From: Caloramator quimbayensis | Lineage (GTDB): Bacteria; Bacillota; Clostridia; Clostridiales; Caloramatoraceae | Assembly (NCBI RefSeq): GCF_900167605.1 | Contig: NZ_FUYH01000001.1 | Span: 220,942 to 284,941, forward strand | Length of the DNA: 64,000 nucleotides | Direction: 5' to 3' | Made by a program: the position numbers and the translations under genes | Shown here: piece after piece, positions 54,755 to 63,712 of the stretch | Position numbering within the stretch: position 1 is the stretch's first letter | Layout: every line of letters starts with the position of its first letter | The notes under the pieces: model-generated | What the model was told of the DNA's origin: nothing | What the model saw: the letters and a program-made list of their open reading frames with translations, nothing else | The model's database searches: none

Positions 54755-55486
54755 TTAACACCTTCCGTAAATTTTTAATATTTCATCGGTATAGCTTCCA
54801 TCTTCATTATATACATAAAGAGGCTCTTCAATTTTCAAAAAATCTCCTCCTGATTTTAAAGCCTCAACTAAAACCATTCTCGGAGCTTTACCTATATAGG
54901 GATGAACAAACCTTAGCCTTTTAGGGGAGAATTTGTTTTTGTTTAGGGTTAAAAATATATCATTCAATCTTTCAGGCCTGTGAATCATATAGAATCTGCC
55001 TCCTCCTTTTAAAAGCCTTGAAGCAGAAAATATAAGCTCATCAAGGGTAATAAGAACCTCATGTCTTGAGATTGCCTTTTTATCCTTTGGATTTATTATA
55101 CCTGTACTGCCCTTTTTATATGGAGGATTTGAAACTACAACATCATAGCAGTTAATACCTATATCCTTAAAACAATCCTTAATATCTCCTTTATAAATTT
55201 TAATTTTATCCTCAAGGTTGTTTAATAAAATACTTCTCCTTGCCATATCGGAAACTTCCTCTTGAATCTCAATTCCTATAATCTCTGAAGGCTCATATTT
55301 TGCATATATCAATAGAGGAATAATTCCGCTGCCGCTGCCAAGGTCAACAACCTTCTCCTTTTTTCTTGCATAGGCAAAATCCGATAGCAAAACTGCATCT
55401 ATTCCAAAGCAGAACCACTCAGGGTTTTGAATTATTTTAAGCCCTTTTATTTCAAGATCGTCTATTCTTTCTCCATCTTTCAGCAC
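54755..55486 (-). CDS. TrmN6-like tRNA/rRNA N6-adenine methyltransferase (YabB)
   Basis: 243 residues. The N-terminal FCFGIDAVLLSDFA, SAM motif VVDLGSGSGIIPLLI and catalytic motif VVSNPPYKK are those of the TrmN6/YfiC/YabB family. GIIPL and SRHE are also family-typical. It lies one base from rsmI, probably translationally coupled. Confidence 0.9.
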   Translation of the reverse strand: MLKDGERIDDLEIKGLKIIQNPEWFCFGIDAVLLSDFAYARKKEKVVDLGSGSGIIPLLIYAKYEPSEIIGIEIQEEVSDMARRSILLNNLEDKIKIYKGDIKDCFKDIGINCYDVVVSNPPYKKGSTGIINPKDKKAISRHEVLITLDELIFSASRLLKGGGRFYMIHRPERLNDIFLTLNKNKFSPKRLRFVHPYIGKAPRMVLVEALKSGGDFLKIEEPLYVYNEDGSYTDEILKIYGRC

Positions 55487-55549
55487 AAAAACCTCTCCTT
55501 ATAATCAGGTTATGATAATTATATCATAAAAACAAAATATCAAAAAATT

Positions 55550-55572
55550 AAAAAAGGCCTTAGGCCTTTTTT
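55550..55572 (-). terminator. Terminator of the 2[4Fe-4S] ferredoxin gene
   Basis: AAAAAAGGCCT and AGGCCTTTTTT form a stem with a tiny loop just after the ferredoxin stop. Confidence 0.85.
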
Positions 55573-55586
55573 AACACTATCGCAAA

Positions 55587-55778
<192 letters not shown>

Positions 55779-55837
55779 TTATAAAGGTGTTTCCTATATC
55801 ATTTTAACACTATATGCTATTTATGAAAAGATTTATT

Positions 55838-56761
55838 TTATTTATCCTTTGAAATGTTTTCTTCAAGTATTAACTCTATATCCTCATCTTCGCTTACCTG
55901 TTTTATTTCCTTTTCTATTTCCTCTTCAGAAATAGTATTATGCTCATAGTCTCCAGATATAAGCTCTACATCGTATATAGGATAGTTTCTAACTTCAGCT
56001 TCATCTTCAGAGGTTATTTTAACCTTTACGCATTCTCTTAAGATATTGTTTTCAACAACCTCTCCCTCTCCATCGCAGGTTTTAACCTTTGAGCCTACCA
56101 TAGGAGTCTTTTTCCTTATGCACTCATAGGTACACTGCTCATAGTTAAGACAGCACATAAGCCTTCCGCAGACTCCAGAAATCTTTGTTGGATTCAGTGA
56201 AAGGTTTTGTTCCTTTGCCATCTTTATTGAAACCGGCTCAAAATCCCCAAGAAATGTTGAGCAGCACATAGGCCTTCCGCAGGGGCCAAGACCTCCAACC
56301 ATCTTCGATTCATCCCTGACGCCTATTTGTCTTAGTTCAATTCTCGTTCTGAATATAGCAGCAAGGTCCTTAACAAGCTCTCTAAAGTCGATTCTTCCAT
56401 CTGCAACAAAGTAGAATATTATTTTGTTGTTGTCAAAGGTATATTCAACATCTATGAGCTTCATAGGAAGATCATGTTCTTCAATCTTTTTAAGGCATAT
56501 AGAAAAGGCTTCCCTTTCCTTTGCTTTGTTTTCTAAATTCTTCTGTTTATCCTCATCATCTGCTATCCTTATTACCTTCTTTAAAGGAGAAACAATAGAA
56601 GAATCATCTACCTGCCTTGGGCCTATAACAACCTCTCCAAATTCGAGGCCTCTTGCTGTTTCAACTATAACAAAATCTCCAGTTTTTAAATCATATATAT
56701 CAGGATCAAAATAGTATATTTTTCCTGCCTTCTTAAATCTTATGCCAACAACTGTTATCAT
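55838..56761 (-). CDS. ricT: RicT/YaaT (PSP1 domain) regulator of stage 0 sporulation
   Basis: 307 residues. The PSP1 domain has the Cys clusters GGLGPCGRPMCC and GVCGRLMCCLNYEQC, which bind Fe-S clusters in RicT. The C-terminal acidic tail (SEDEDIELILEENI) is extra. Together with RicA and RicF it promotes RNA processing by RNase Y and sporulation in Bacillus. It abuts holB with one base between. Confidence 0.93.
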   Translation of the reverse strand: MITVVGIRFKKAGKIYYFDPDIYDLKTGDFVIVETARGLEFGEVVIGPRQVDDSSIVSPLKKVIRIADDEDKQKNLENKAKEREAFSICLKKIEEHDLPMKLIDVEYTFDNNKIIFYFVADGRIDFRELVKDLAAIFRTRIELRQIGVRDESKMVGGLGPCGRPMCCSTFLGDFEPVSIKMAKEQNLSLNPTKISGVCGRLMCCLNYEQCTYECIRKKTPMVGSKVKTCDGEGEVVENNILRECVKVKITSEDEAEVRNYPIYDVELISGDYEHNTISEEEIEKEIKQVSEDEDIELILEENISKDK

Positions 56762-56762
56762 A

Positions 56763-57734
56763 TTAAACCTCCTGTATATTTAAAAGCATATCCTCAATAG
56801 TCAGCTGATAGTTTAAATAATTATCTATATTTTTTCTTGCAGAATTTATTATATTAATGATTTTATTTATTCTATCTATGGATAATACTTTACATTCTTC
56901 ATTTAGTATTTCATATATATCACTGTTCATAACTATATCTTCGTTTTTTGTAATTTTAAGCACAGAAATATCCCTTAGAATAGACAGCATAATATCAAAC
57001 ACTGAATCTATATTTTCCTTTTGTGATAGAAAAAAATCTACACTGTCTAATATTTTTACCTCATCAGCTCTTATTATATCCCTTAAAGTTTTTAAAGTCT
57101 CCATCCTTAGCGCTGCGTATTTATCATCAAGATATTTTAAAGCATTGCCAAGAATTCCATCGCTAAGGCATGCAGCAGTTTTTGCTTTTTTATATTCAAC
57201 TCCACGTTTTATTAAATATTCTTGTATTTTATCCCTTTCAACCCTTCCAAGGCGTAAAACCTGACACCTTGAAATTATAGTATCAAGTATTGAGTTTATG
57301 TTTTCTAAAAGGATTATAATAGTAGTATCCTTCAAAGGTTCTTCGAGGGTTTTTAAGAGGGCATTCTGGCCTTCTATTGTTATTTTATCTGCTCCCTTTA
57401 TAACTATAACCTTTTTATCCCCTTCATAGGGCTTTATATTCACATCATCAATAAGTTTTCTTATAACATCTATGCCTATGCTCTTTGAAGATGATATTAT
57501 TTTATAATCTGGGTGGATTCCGCTTTGTATTTTTTTGCAGGAGGTACATTCACTGCAGGGTTTTTTAGAGCCTCTGCACAGTATCATTGATGCAATATAA
57601 TCTGCAAAGATACTTTTGCCAATGCCATCCGGACCTTGTATTATAAAGGCATGAGACATTTTATTATTATCATACATGCTTTTTATTGCATTCTTTGCAT
57701 ATTCCTGCCCTAAAACTTCAAACAATAAAACCAC
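56763..57734 (-). CDS. holB: DNA polymerase III delta' subunit
   Basis: 323 residues. AAA+ core with Walker A GPDGIGKSIFADYIA, four-Cys zinc motif CRGSKKPCSECTSCKKI, GADKITIEGQNALLKTLEEP (sensor region), and a C-terminal helical domain. It is the clamp-loader subunit, in its usual place after tmk/yaaQ. Confidence 0.92.
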   Translation of the reverse strand: MVLLFEVLGQEYAKNAIKSMYDNNKMSHAFIIQGPDGIGKSIFADYIASMILCRGSKKPCSECTSCKKIQSGIHPDYKIISSSKSIGIDVIRKLIDDVNIKPYEGDKKVIVIKGADKITIEGQNALLKTLEEPLKDTTIIILLENINSILDTIISRCQVLRLGRVERDKIQEYLIKRGVEYKKAKTAACLSDGILGNALKYLDDKYAALRMETLKTLRDIIRADEVKILDSVDFFLSQKENIDSVFDIMLSILRDISVLKITKNEDIVMNSDIYEILNEECKVLSIDRINKIINIINSARKNIDNYLNYQLTIEDMLLNIQEV

Positions 57735-57742
57735 CTCAAAAA

Positions 57743-58072
57743 TTATATCTTTTCGAATCTGTCAACATCAACTACAAACACGGTTGCACCGCCTATTGTA
57801 ACTTCAACTGGTGTTGGGATGTAAACTCCTGTTGCCCCAAGAACTGGTGATGGAGGAGATATTACTCCTTTTCTTGTCTTGCACACATCTTGTATTATAT
57901 TCATTACATCATCAAGTTTTTCCTTTTCAACTCCTATTAAAAGGGTTGTATTTCCTGCCTTTAAAAATCCTCCTGTAGTTGCAAGCTTTGTAACTCCAAA
58001 ACCTTCATCGGTAAGAGTATTAACAAGCTCAATAGCATCATCGTCATGGACAATGGCAAATATAAGCTTCAT
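57743..58072 (-). CDS. darA: PII-like c-di-AMP receptor
   Basis: 109 residues: FAIVHDDDAIELVNTLTDEGFGVTKLATTGGFLKAGNTTLLIGVE is the YaaQ/DarA/PstA signature with T-loop and B-loop. It binds c-di-AMP as a trimer. It lies between tmk and holB, as in Bacillus. Confidence 0.94.
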   Translation of the reverse strand: MKLIFAIVHDDDAIELVNTLTDEGFGVTKLATTGGFLKAGNTTLLIGVEKEKLDDVMNIIQDVCKTRKGVISPPSPVLGATGVYIPTPVEVTIGGATVFVVDVDRFEKI

Positions 58073-58083
58073 AAAAAGACCTC

Positions 58084-58698
58084 CTATAAAATATTTTTAA
58101 TTTTTTCTATTATTACGGAATGAATCACGTCAACCTCCATAGCTGCATCTATCTCAAATATTCTTTTGTGCCTGTCCTTCATCCTATTGTAGCCTTCGCT
58201 TACCTTCTCATGGAATATGATGCTCTCCTGCTCTAATCTATCGAGTTTTTTGCTCTCTTTTTTTCTTTTTATTCCTATTTCAGCAGGCAAATTAAGCAAA
58301 AATGTAATATCCGGTTCAATACCCAATGTTGCATAGTTATTTATGTTTTCAATTAAATCCTCTCCAAGCCCTCTTGCATATCCCTGATATACAACGGAAG
58401 AATCTACAAATCTATCGCAGATTACAATCTTGCCGCATTTTAGTGATGGTAGTATAACCTCATATACATGCTGTGCCCTCGATGCTGCATATAAAAGGGC
58501 TTCACATACCGGTGACATTCCTTTGTTTTCAGGGTTTAATATTACATCCCTTATTTTTTCACTGATTTGCGTTCCTCCAGGCTCCCTCGTTAAAACCACA
58601 TCATATCCGCATTTTGTTAAGTAGTCATTTAAAAGATTTATCTGAGTAGTTTTCCCTGAACCGTCAGGTCCTTCAAAAGTTATAAATAATCCCTTCAT
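58084..58698 (-). CDS. tmk: Thymidylate kinase
   Basis: 204 residues from ATG 58698 (GGGGGAG upstream); a longer ORF from 58731 is unlikely. P-loop FEGPDGSGKTTQINLL, DRx motif DRFVDSSVVYQGYARGLG, and TREPGGTQISEKIRDVIL. It makes dTDP from dTMP. Confidence 0.96.
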   Translation of the reverse strand: MKGLFITFEGPDGSGKTTQINLLNDYLTKCGYDVVLTREPGGTQISEKIRDVILNPENKGMSPVCEALLYAASRAQHVYEVILPSLKCGKIVICDRFVDSSVVYQGYARGLGEDLIENINNYATLGIEPDITFLLNLPAEIGIKRKKESKKLDRLEQESIIFHEKVSEGYNRMKDRHKRIFEIDAAMEVDVIHSVIIEKIKNIL

Positions 58699-58736
58699 GC
58701 TCTCCCCCGCAACAATTAGTTTTCTATACAATAACC

Positions 58737-60173
58737 TTAAAATTCAACAATGTCAATATATTCTGCTGTATTATCCGATATTCCGTTTAATGCAATACCC
58801 TTCCTCCTTAAATATTTTATATATTCTATTATATCATAAGTTATAATCTCACCGGGAACAAGAATTGGAATTCCTGGAGGATAGGGTACTACCATCTCTT
58901 TGCTTATAAGGTTTTGTGCATTCTCTAATTTAACTTTTCTTCCTTTATTATAATAGGCATCCCTTAAGCTCATAACAGGCTTATAATTTATAAATTTATA
59001 GTCTATATCATCATAATTTTTTTCACTCTCAAGATATGAAATTTCTTTTAATGCATTATATAATCTTTCAAAATCCTCTCTTAAATTCCCAACGGTGCAT
59101 ATAAGAACTATATTTTTTGTATCCGACATTTCAACCTGTATATGATATTTTTCTCGCAATATTTTTTCAAGCTGCCTTCCTCCTATTTTGGATGATATAG
59201 TAAGCCTTGTTGCATCTATATCATATATACCTGCACTGCCCTTTAAAGAAGCATCTATTATATTATATCCTTCTATACCTTCCATCTTCTTTTTAAACTC
59301 TTCAATGTTATCTATAAGCTCATCTAACATAGCCTCTCCTTTTTCCTGCATTATATGCCTTGCGCTGTCTAATGATGCCATAAGAACATAGGAAGGACTC
59401 GTACTCTGATGAGCCCTTAGCATAAACTTTATTCCCTCGCTGTCAACGTTTTCTCCTATGTTTAAAATGGCCGTCTGGGTCAGGGATGGAGTAGTTTTAT
59501 GAAGACTTACAACCGAGGCATCAGCGCCGCACTGAATTGCTCCTTTAGGAAGCCTTTTATTAAAATAAAGGTGGGCTCCATGGGCCTCATCAATTAAAAC
59601 TTTTATATTTCTTTTTCCCGCCTCCTTTATAATGCTTTCAAGGTCGCATAAGGTACCGTAATATGTAGGACAAGTTAAAACTATTGCCTTTGCATCAAGA
59701 TTTTTATCCATCAAATCTATTATTTCTTCTTTATCAATAGATACAGGTATATCAAATCCTTCAAGAATCGTTGGGTTTATATAAACTATATTTAAATCTC
59801 CAAGAAAACATGCCATATAAACAGAACGGTGGCAGTTTCTCTGTATTATTATTTTGTCCTTCGGCTTTGTAAGCCCCATTATCATGCTGTATATTCCGCA
59901 GGTGCTTCCATTTACTAAAAAGAAGCTCTCCTTTGCTCCATAGCATGCCGCAGCCTTTTTTTGTGCCTCTAATATCATTCCCTCCGGTATGTGAAGGTTA
60001 TCAAGTCCAAAAACTTCTGTATTGTCCATATTATAAAGGTTATCCCTTATTATACTGAGTTCTTTAAAATTTTTTTTGTTGTTTTTATGCCCCGGCATAT
60101 GAAAGGATACATTTTTTTCTTCTATGTATTTTAAAAGCCCGTCAATTATAGGCATATCGCTCAATTCTATCAT
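58737..60173 (-). CDS. Orn/Lys/Arg decarboxylase-family PLP enzyme (YaaO/SpeA-like)
   Basis: 478 residues. N-terminal VSFHMPGHKNNKK, PLP Lys in DASVVSLHKTTPSLTQTAIL, PLP-phosphate region SFFLVNGSTCGIYSMIMG, AHG in IDEAHGAHLYF, and C-terminal domain YPPGIPILVPGE. It is the short, Bacillus-type group. The substrate (arginine, lysine or ornithine) is not settled by sequence alone. First gene in the tmk cluster. Confidence 0.93.
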   Translation of the reverse strand: MIELSDMPIIDGLLKYIEEKNVSFHMPGHKNNKKNFKELSIIRDNLYNMDNTEVFGLDNLHIPEGMILEAQKKAAACYGAKESFFLVNGSTCGIYSMIMGLTKPKDKIIIQRNCHRSVYMACFLGDLNIVYINPTILEGFDIPVSIDKEEIIDLMDKNLDAKAIVLTCPTYYGTLCDLESIIKEAGKRNIKVLIDEAHGAHLYFNKRLPKGAIQCGADASVVSLHKTTPSLTQTAILNIGENVDSEGIKFMLRAHQSTSPSYVLMASLDSARHIMQEKGEAMLDELIDNIEEFKKKMEGIEGYNIIDASLKGSAGIYDIDATRLTISSKIGGRQLEKILREKYHIQVEMSDTKNIVLICTVGNLREDFERLYNALKEISYLESEKNYDDIDYKFINYKPVMSLRDAYYNKGRKVKLENAQNLISKEMVVPYPPGIPILVPGEIITYDIIEYIKYLRRKGIALNGISDNTAEYIDIVEF

Positions 60174-60791
60174 CTCCTATTTTTGTATATTTTTATTATA
60201 TCATAGTTTTTTAAAATTTTTATTTTGCAATTATAAACACAAGAGTCTTTTAATAATACTTCTTAGATAATTGGCATATTTTTATCAAACATATAAAGCC
60301 CATATACTGCATGGTCAATCTCTTTCACTCATTAAGAAGCTCTATACCTCACTTCCTTGAAAACAAAGAACTTTTGGAAACTCGCTTCTCTCAAACAACC
60401 AAAAGTTCTAATGTTTTCTGCGTCAGTGAGGCAAGAGCTTCTAAAACTCGTTTTATATTGCCCTTAGCAGTATTATGGGCTTTCCTTTAATCGAAAGAAT
60501 ACTGCTTTAAAGATTTTTATAAACAAGCTGTGATAAATAAAAATCACTTCATTCATCATCCCTATAATTAGGTTACTTATTATATTAAAAATCTTTGAAA
60601 TATAGCCTACTTTTATATGAATATTTTATGGTTATAAAGTGAATATACTGCACAGTCAATCTTCCTCTTATATTACCGTGCAGTATTAGGAGCTTCAATT
60701 TTGACTTTATCTTTAATCTAAAGAAAATCATTTAGTTTAAAAAATTTTTCTAAGTAAATAATAATATTAATAAGGATTTAGGAGTGATTCT
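60174..60791. other. Intergenic region with nested inverted repeats
   Basis: 618 bp without a gene. It holds two related hairpins (A: about 60294-60490; B: about 60635-60690) and, inside A, the 108-bp hairpin element described separately. A promoter for the peptidase gene at 60792 is expected at the right side. Confidence 0.6.
60335..60442. repeat. Structured hairpin element, copy 1
   Basis: Nested inverted arms: AGAAGCTCT/AGAGCTTCT, CCTCAC/GTGAGG, GAAAACA/TGTTTTC, GAACTTTTGG/CCAAAAGTTC. The loop CTCGCTTCTCTCAAACAA and the segments CGCTTCCTTG-like and TCTGCGTCAG are shared with the copy at 63519. It is inserted in the loop of the surrounding repeat A. Confidence 0.8.
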
Positions 60792-61928
60792 ATGGAAAAC
60801 AGTATAAGATATTCTATAAGAAAGATTATAGACTCTAAAAAAGAAAAACTCGAATATGTAGTAGATTTTATGTATAAAAATCCAGAAAAAGCCTATTTTG
60901 AAGAAAAATCTTCATCTATGCTCGTAAACCTTTTAAAAGAAGAAGGCTTTGAAGTTGATATTGACATTGCTGGTATAGAAAACTCATTTAAAGCCGTATG
61001 CGGCTCAGGGAAACCAAGGATTGCATATATCTGCGAATACGACGCAAAAGAATCAGGGCATGTATACGGCCACAACATAACATCTGCTATAAACCTTGGC
61101 GCTGCAATAGCCCTTAGAGAGGTTTTAGATAAGATAGGAGGAAGCGTTTCTGTAATAGGCTGTCCTTCCGAGAGCAGAGCTCCTGTTAAAATAGAAATGA
61201 TGAAAAAGGGCATATTTGATGATATAGATGCGGTGCTATGCGGTCATGCTATGGATAAAACCTGTGAGAGCGGTTCATCCCTTGGGATGGCTTTGATGGA
61301 AATAGAATTTAAAGGAAAGTCCGCCCATACATCAATCAATTTCAATGAAGGAATAAGCGCTCTATCCCCCTGCATAACCTTTTTTAACCTTATTGAAAGC
61401 ATTAAATCTAAACATATTGATTCTACATTCATAAATTATATTATTAAAAATGGAGGAGAGGATATAAACCTCATACCCGATGATATTATTTGCAATATTA
61501 TGATAAAAGCTGTTGACATTAAAAATCTCGATATTTTGTGTAAAGAGATTGAAGACTGCGCAAACTTTTCATCAAAACTTTACAACTGCAGCGCAGAAAT
61601 AAGCTACCTTGAGGATAAATATATGCCATTAAAAACTAATGAAAAGCTCTCAACCCTTACATGCCATAACTTAAAAGAATGCGGAATCATAGAAATCCAC
61701 GGGCCTTTAAACATAATGGCAAGCCTTGATTTAGGAAATATAAGTTATAAAATTCCAACGATACATCCCTACATTGGAATATGCTCCTCTCCTGTAAAAT
61801 ATTATTCTAAGGAGTTTTCAGACTGCACTATAACTGCCTATGCAAAGGAGCAGATGTTAAAGGCTGCCTCTGCGCTGTCAATAACCGGTGTAGATATAAT
61901 TCAAAAGCCGGAAATATTAAAAGAATAA
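60792..61928 (+). CDS. M20-family peptidase homologue, altered metal site
   Basis: 378 residues with the M20D/AbgB-like layout: a catalytic domain and an internal dimerisation domain (about 165-285: ALMEIEFKGKSAHTSINFNEGISALSPCI). The usual AEYDA...GHACGHN appears as CEYDAKESGHVYGHN, and the paired Glu region GTPAEE as GCPSES, losing one metal ligand. ILCGHAMD-like and a C-terminal His-Pro-Tyr-Ile site are also unusual. Substrate and activity are uncertain; it could be an inactive homologue. The ATG has TAGGAG. A terminator follows. Confidence 0.75.
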   Translation: MENSIRYSIRKIIDSKKEKLEYVVDFMYKNPEKAYFEEKSSSMLVNLLKEEGFEVDIDIAGIENSFKAVCGSGKPRIAYICEYDAKESGHVYGHNITSAINLGAAIALREVLDKIGGSVSVIGCPSESRAPVKIEMMKKGIFDDIDAVLCGHAMDKTCESGSSLGMALMEIEFKGKSAHTSINFNEGISALSPCITFFNLIESIKSKHIDSTFINYIIKNGGEDINLIPDDIICNIMIKAVDIKNLDILCKEIEDCANFSSKLYNCSAEISYLEDKYMPLKTNEKLSTLTCHNLKECGIIEIHGPLNIMASLDLGNISYKIPTIHPYIGICSSPVKYYSKEFSDCTITAYAKEQMLKAASALSITGVDIIQKPEILKE

Positions 61929-61935
61929 AAAATAA

Positions 61936-61970
61936 AAATCCCTTACTGTATTAGTAGGGGATTTAATTTT
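61936..61970 (+). terminator. Terminator of the M20-like gene
   Basis: AAATCCCTTACT pairs with AGTAGGGGATTT (one wobble) and is followed by TTTT. Confidence 0.75.
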
Positions 61971-61983
61971 TATGAAAATTTTT

Positions 61984-62487
61984 TTATGAAGCAAAACTAT
62001 TTTTACTTCTCATCTCTTCAATCCTGCTAAGCATGTTACCGCTTGGTGCAAAATAAAAACTGTATAGCTTTCCTTCTTTTTTAAAAAGGCATCTATATAT
62101 ATCCTTTCTTTTACATCCGCAGGTAAAATTATATACCTTTTCTATATCGCTTCTCTTTTCGCTGTTTTTATCTATTGAAACTATATTTTTAACATTAAGA
62201 TTAAGCTCTACCTTCCTTTTGGTGCCTTTAATTCTCTCTATTATAAGTTCATTGTCTATAATACAGTATTTATACCTTATCCTGCATTTTTGCCATAATA
62301 TCAAAGATATAAGTAGTGCTACAGGGAGCATTGCATATCCCGCATATATTAGTTCATTATAAAATTCCTTAGGATTTGAAACGAGAACAACTACATCAAC
62401 AGAAATTATAATAAGCGTTAGTATGAATGTAAGTTTTGCTAAGAATCTGTGCTTATAATCTACTATCTCCCTATATAAAATGCCCAT
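61984..62487 (-). CDS. Two-helix membrane protein with PH-like cytoplasmic part
   Basis: 167 residues from ATG 62487 (GGAGATAT upstream); longer ORF to 62550 not supported. Two membrane helices (about 17-36 and 50-66) precede a beta-rich C-terminal domain (YCIIDNELIIERIKGTKRKVELNLNVKNIVSID... LYSFYFAPSGNMLSRI) reminiscent of bacterial PH domains. Unknown function. Confidence 0.7.
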   Translation of the reverse strand: MGILYREIVDYKHRFLAKLTFILTLIIISVDVVVLVSNPKEFYNELIYAGYAMLPVALLISLILWQKCRIRYKYCIIDNELIIERIKGTKRKVELNLNVKNIVSIDKNSEKRSDIEKVYNFTCGCKRKDIYRCLFKKEGKLYSFYFAPSGNMLSRIEEMRSKNSFAS

Positions 62488-62656
62488 ATATATCTCCTCT
62501 ATCTGCATATTTAGAACATAGTAATTATATAATGAAGACAGTAAAAACACTAACCTTATATAATCTTTAAAAAAGCCTTAAAATGCCGCTATAATCGTTT
62601 AATCATATTTATCATCATGCCACTTTATGAAGATAAATATGTCTTCATTTTTTATA

Positions 62657-63094
62657 TTATTCCATAGCTGCTATATTAACATCTATCACATAATCTATAT
62701 TTTTTATTTTTTTTATAAAATCATCAATTTCTATATCCATATTAGACATATCAACAGTAATTGTTACGTTTGCAACCTTATTAATAGGTATGTCCTGATT
62801 TATGGTAAGTATATTCCCTTTGTTTTCCGCAATTTCATTTAATATTACAGATAAAGCTCCCGGTTTATGATGTATAAGAAAGGAAAAAGTAGCCTTATGC
62901 CCCATCATACCATCGGATACTGAAAATATATAATCCTTATATTTATAATATGTACTTCTGCTTATTCCAATCTGACATACTGCATCAGAGATATCCTTTG
63001 CCTTTCCTGTTCTTAAAAGCTCCTTAACTTTAATAACCTTTACAAATATTTCTGGAACTGCTCTCTCATCCACAAGGTAATATTTTTGAACCAT
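62657..63094 (-). CDS. pheB: ACT domain protein PheB
   Basis: 145 residues. An N-terminal helix-turn-helix-like part (AKDISDAVCQIGISRSTYYKYKDYIF) and a C-terminal ACT domain (TFSFLIHHKPGALSVILNEIAENKGNILTI...) are typical of the PheB/UPF0735 family. In Bacillus, pheB precedes pheA; no pheA lies here. An aromatic-amino-acid regulatory role is probable. Confidence 0.93.
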   Translation of the reverse strand: MVQKYYLVDERAVPEIFVKVIKVKELLRTGKAKDISDAVCQIGISRSTYYKYKDYIFSVSDGMMGHKATFSFLIHHKPGALSVILNEIAENKGNILTINQDIPINKVANVTITVDMSNMDIEIDDFIKKIKNIDYVIDVNIAAME

Positions 63095-63228
63095 ATTTAA
63101 TCCCCGCTTTTAATACATGTTTTTGATAATTTGCCTTCAAATCCGGCATTTTTATAAACATTATTTAATTTATATATGTATATAGTACCTCCATCTATGA
63201 CATAAAAAGTATAACATATGCATGCAAA

Positions 63229-63257
63229 AAAGGCTATTGGTTTTTCCAATAGCCTTT
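63229..63257 (-). terminator. Terminator of the rRNA-tRNA transcript
   Basis: AAAGGCTATTGG and CCAATAGCCTTT form a 12-bp stem with a short A/T loop, followed on the minus strand by TTTGCATG. It lies 16 bp after tRNA-Glu. Confidence 0.85.
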
Positions 63258-63272
63258 CTAATTTATTCAATT

Positions 63273-63347
63273 TGGTGACCCCTACGGGATTCGAACCCAT
63301 GTTACCGCCGTGAAAGGGCGATGTCTTAACCACTTGACCAAGGGGCC
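63273..63347 (-). tRNA. tRNA-Glu (UUC)
   Basis: 75 bases with a full cloverleaf: acceptor GGCCCCT/AGGGGTC, anticodon stem CGCC/GGCG around the loop CTTTCAC (anticodon UUC), TTCGAAT in the T loop and an encoded CCA. It is directly downstream of the 5S gene in the rrn operon. Confidence 0.97.
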
Positions 63348-63361
63348 ATGTATTATAAAAA

Positions 63362-63476
63362 CTGGCAGCCACCTACTTTTCCAAGCCGTCTCCAGCTCAG
63401 TATCATCGGCGCACCTATGCTTAACCTTCGTGTTCGGAATGGGAACGGGTGTTACCATAGATGCCTAACCACCAGA
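63362..63476 (-). rRNA. rrf: 5S ribosomal RNA
   Basis: About 115 bases on the minus strand from CTGGTGGTTAGGC through GGGAACACGAAGG-like and CCGTTCCCATTCCGAACACG to GTGGCTGCCAGT. Termini pair. It follows the 23S gene with a spacer of about 235 bp. Confidence 0.95.
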
Positions 63477-63518
63477 TATTTGTTTTAATATTTTTCTCCT
63501 TGCTATCTGATTTCTTCT

Positions 63519-63625
63519 TTAGTTCTAAGCCTCGCTTCCTTGAAAATTAAGAACTTTTGCAAACTCGCTTCTCTCAAACAAGCAAAAGTTCTAAGATTTT
63601 CTGCGTCAGACTCGGCAAGAACTAA
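63519..63625. repeat. Structured hairpin element, copy 2, in the 23S-5S spacer
   Basis: TTAGTTCT/AGAACTAA outer arms, GAAAAT/ATTTTC and GAACTTTTGC/GCAAAAGTTC inner arms, with the same loop as copy 1 at 60335. Compared with copy 1 the inner closing pair is swapped (C-G for G-C) and the outer arms differ but still pair. Confidence 0.85.
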
Positions 63626-63712
63626 TACGAATAAATCATAATGCTTCGTCGTAAAATATTAAAAATCCCAACTATTTAATGTAGTTCTTTGAAAGCTGCA
63701 CAGCAAATTATT

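Noticed and set aside
63097..63372. A 91-codon minus-strand ORF across the tRNA-Glu gene
   Set aside because: It overlaps a perfect tRNA and its terminator and has no homology-like features or ribosome site.
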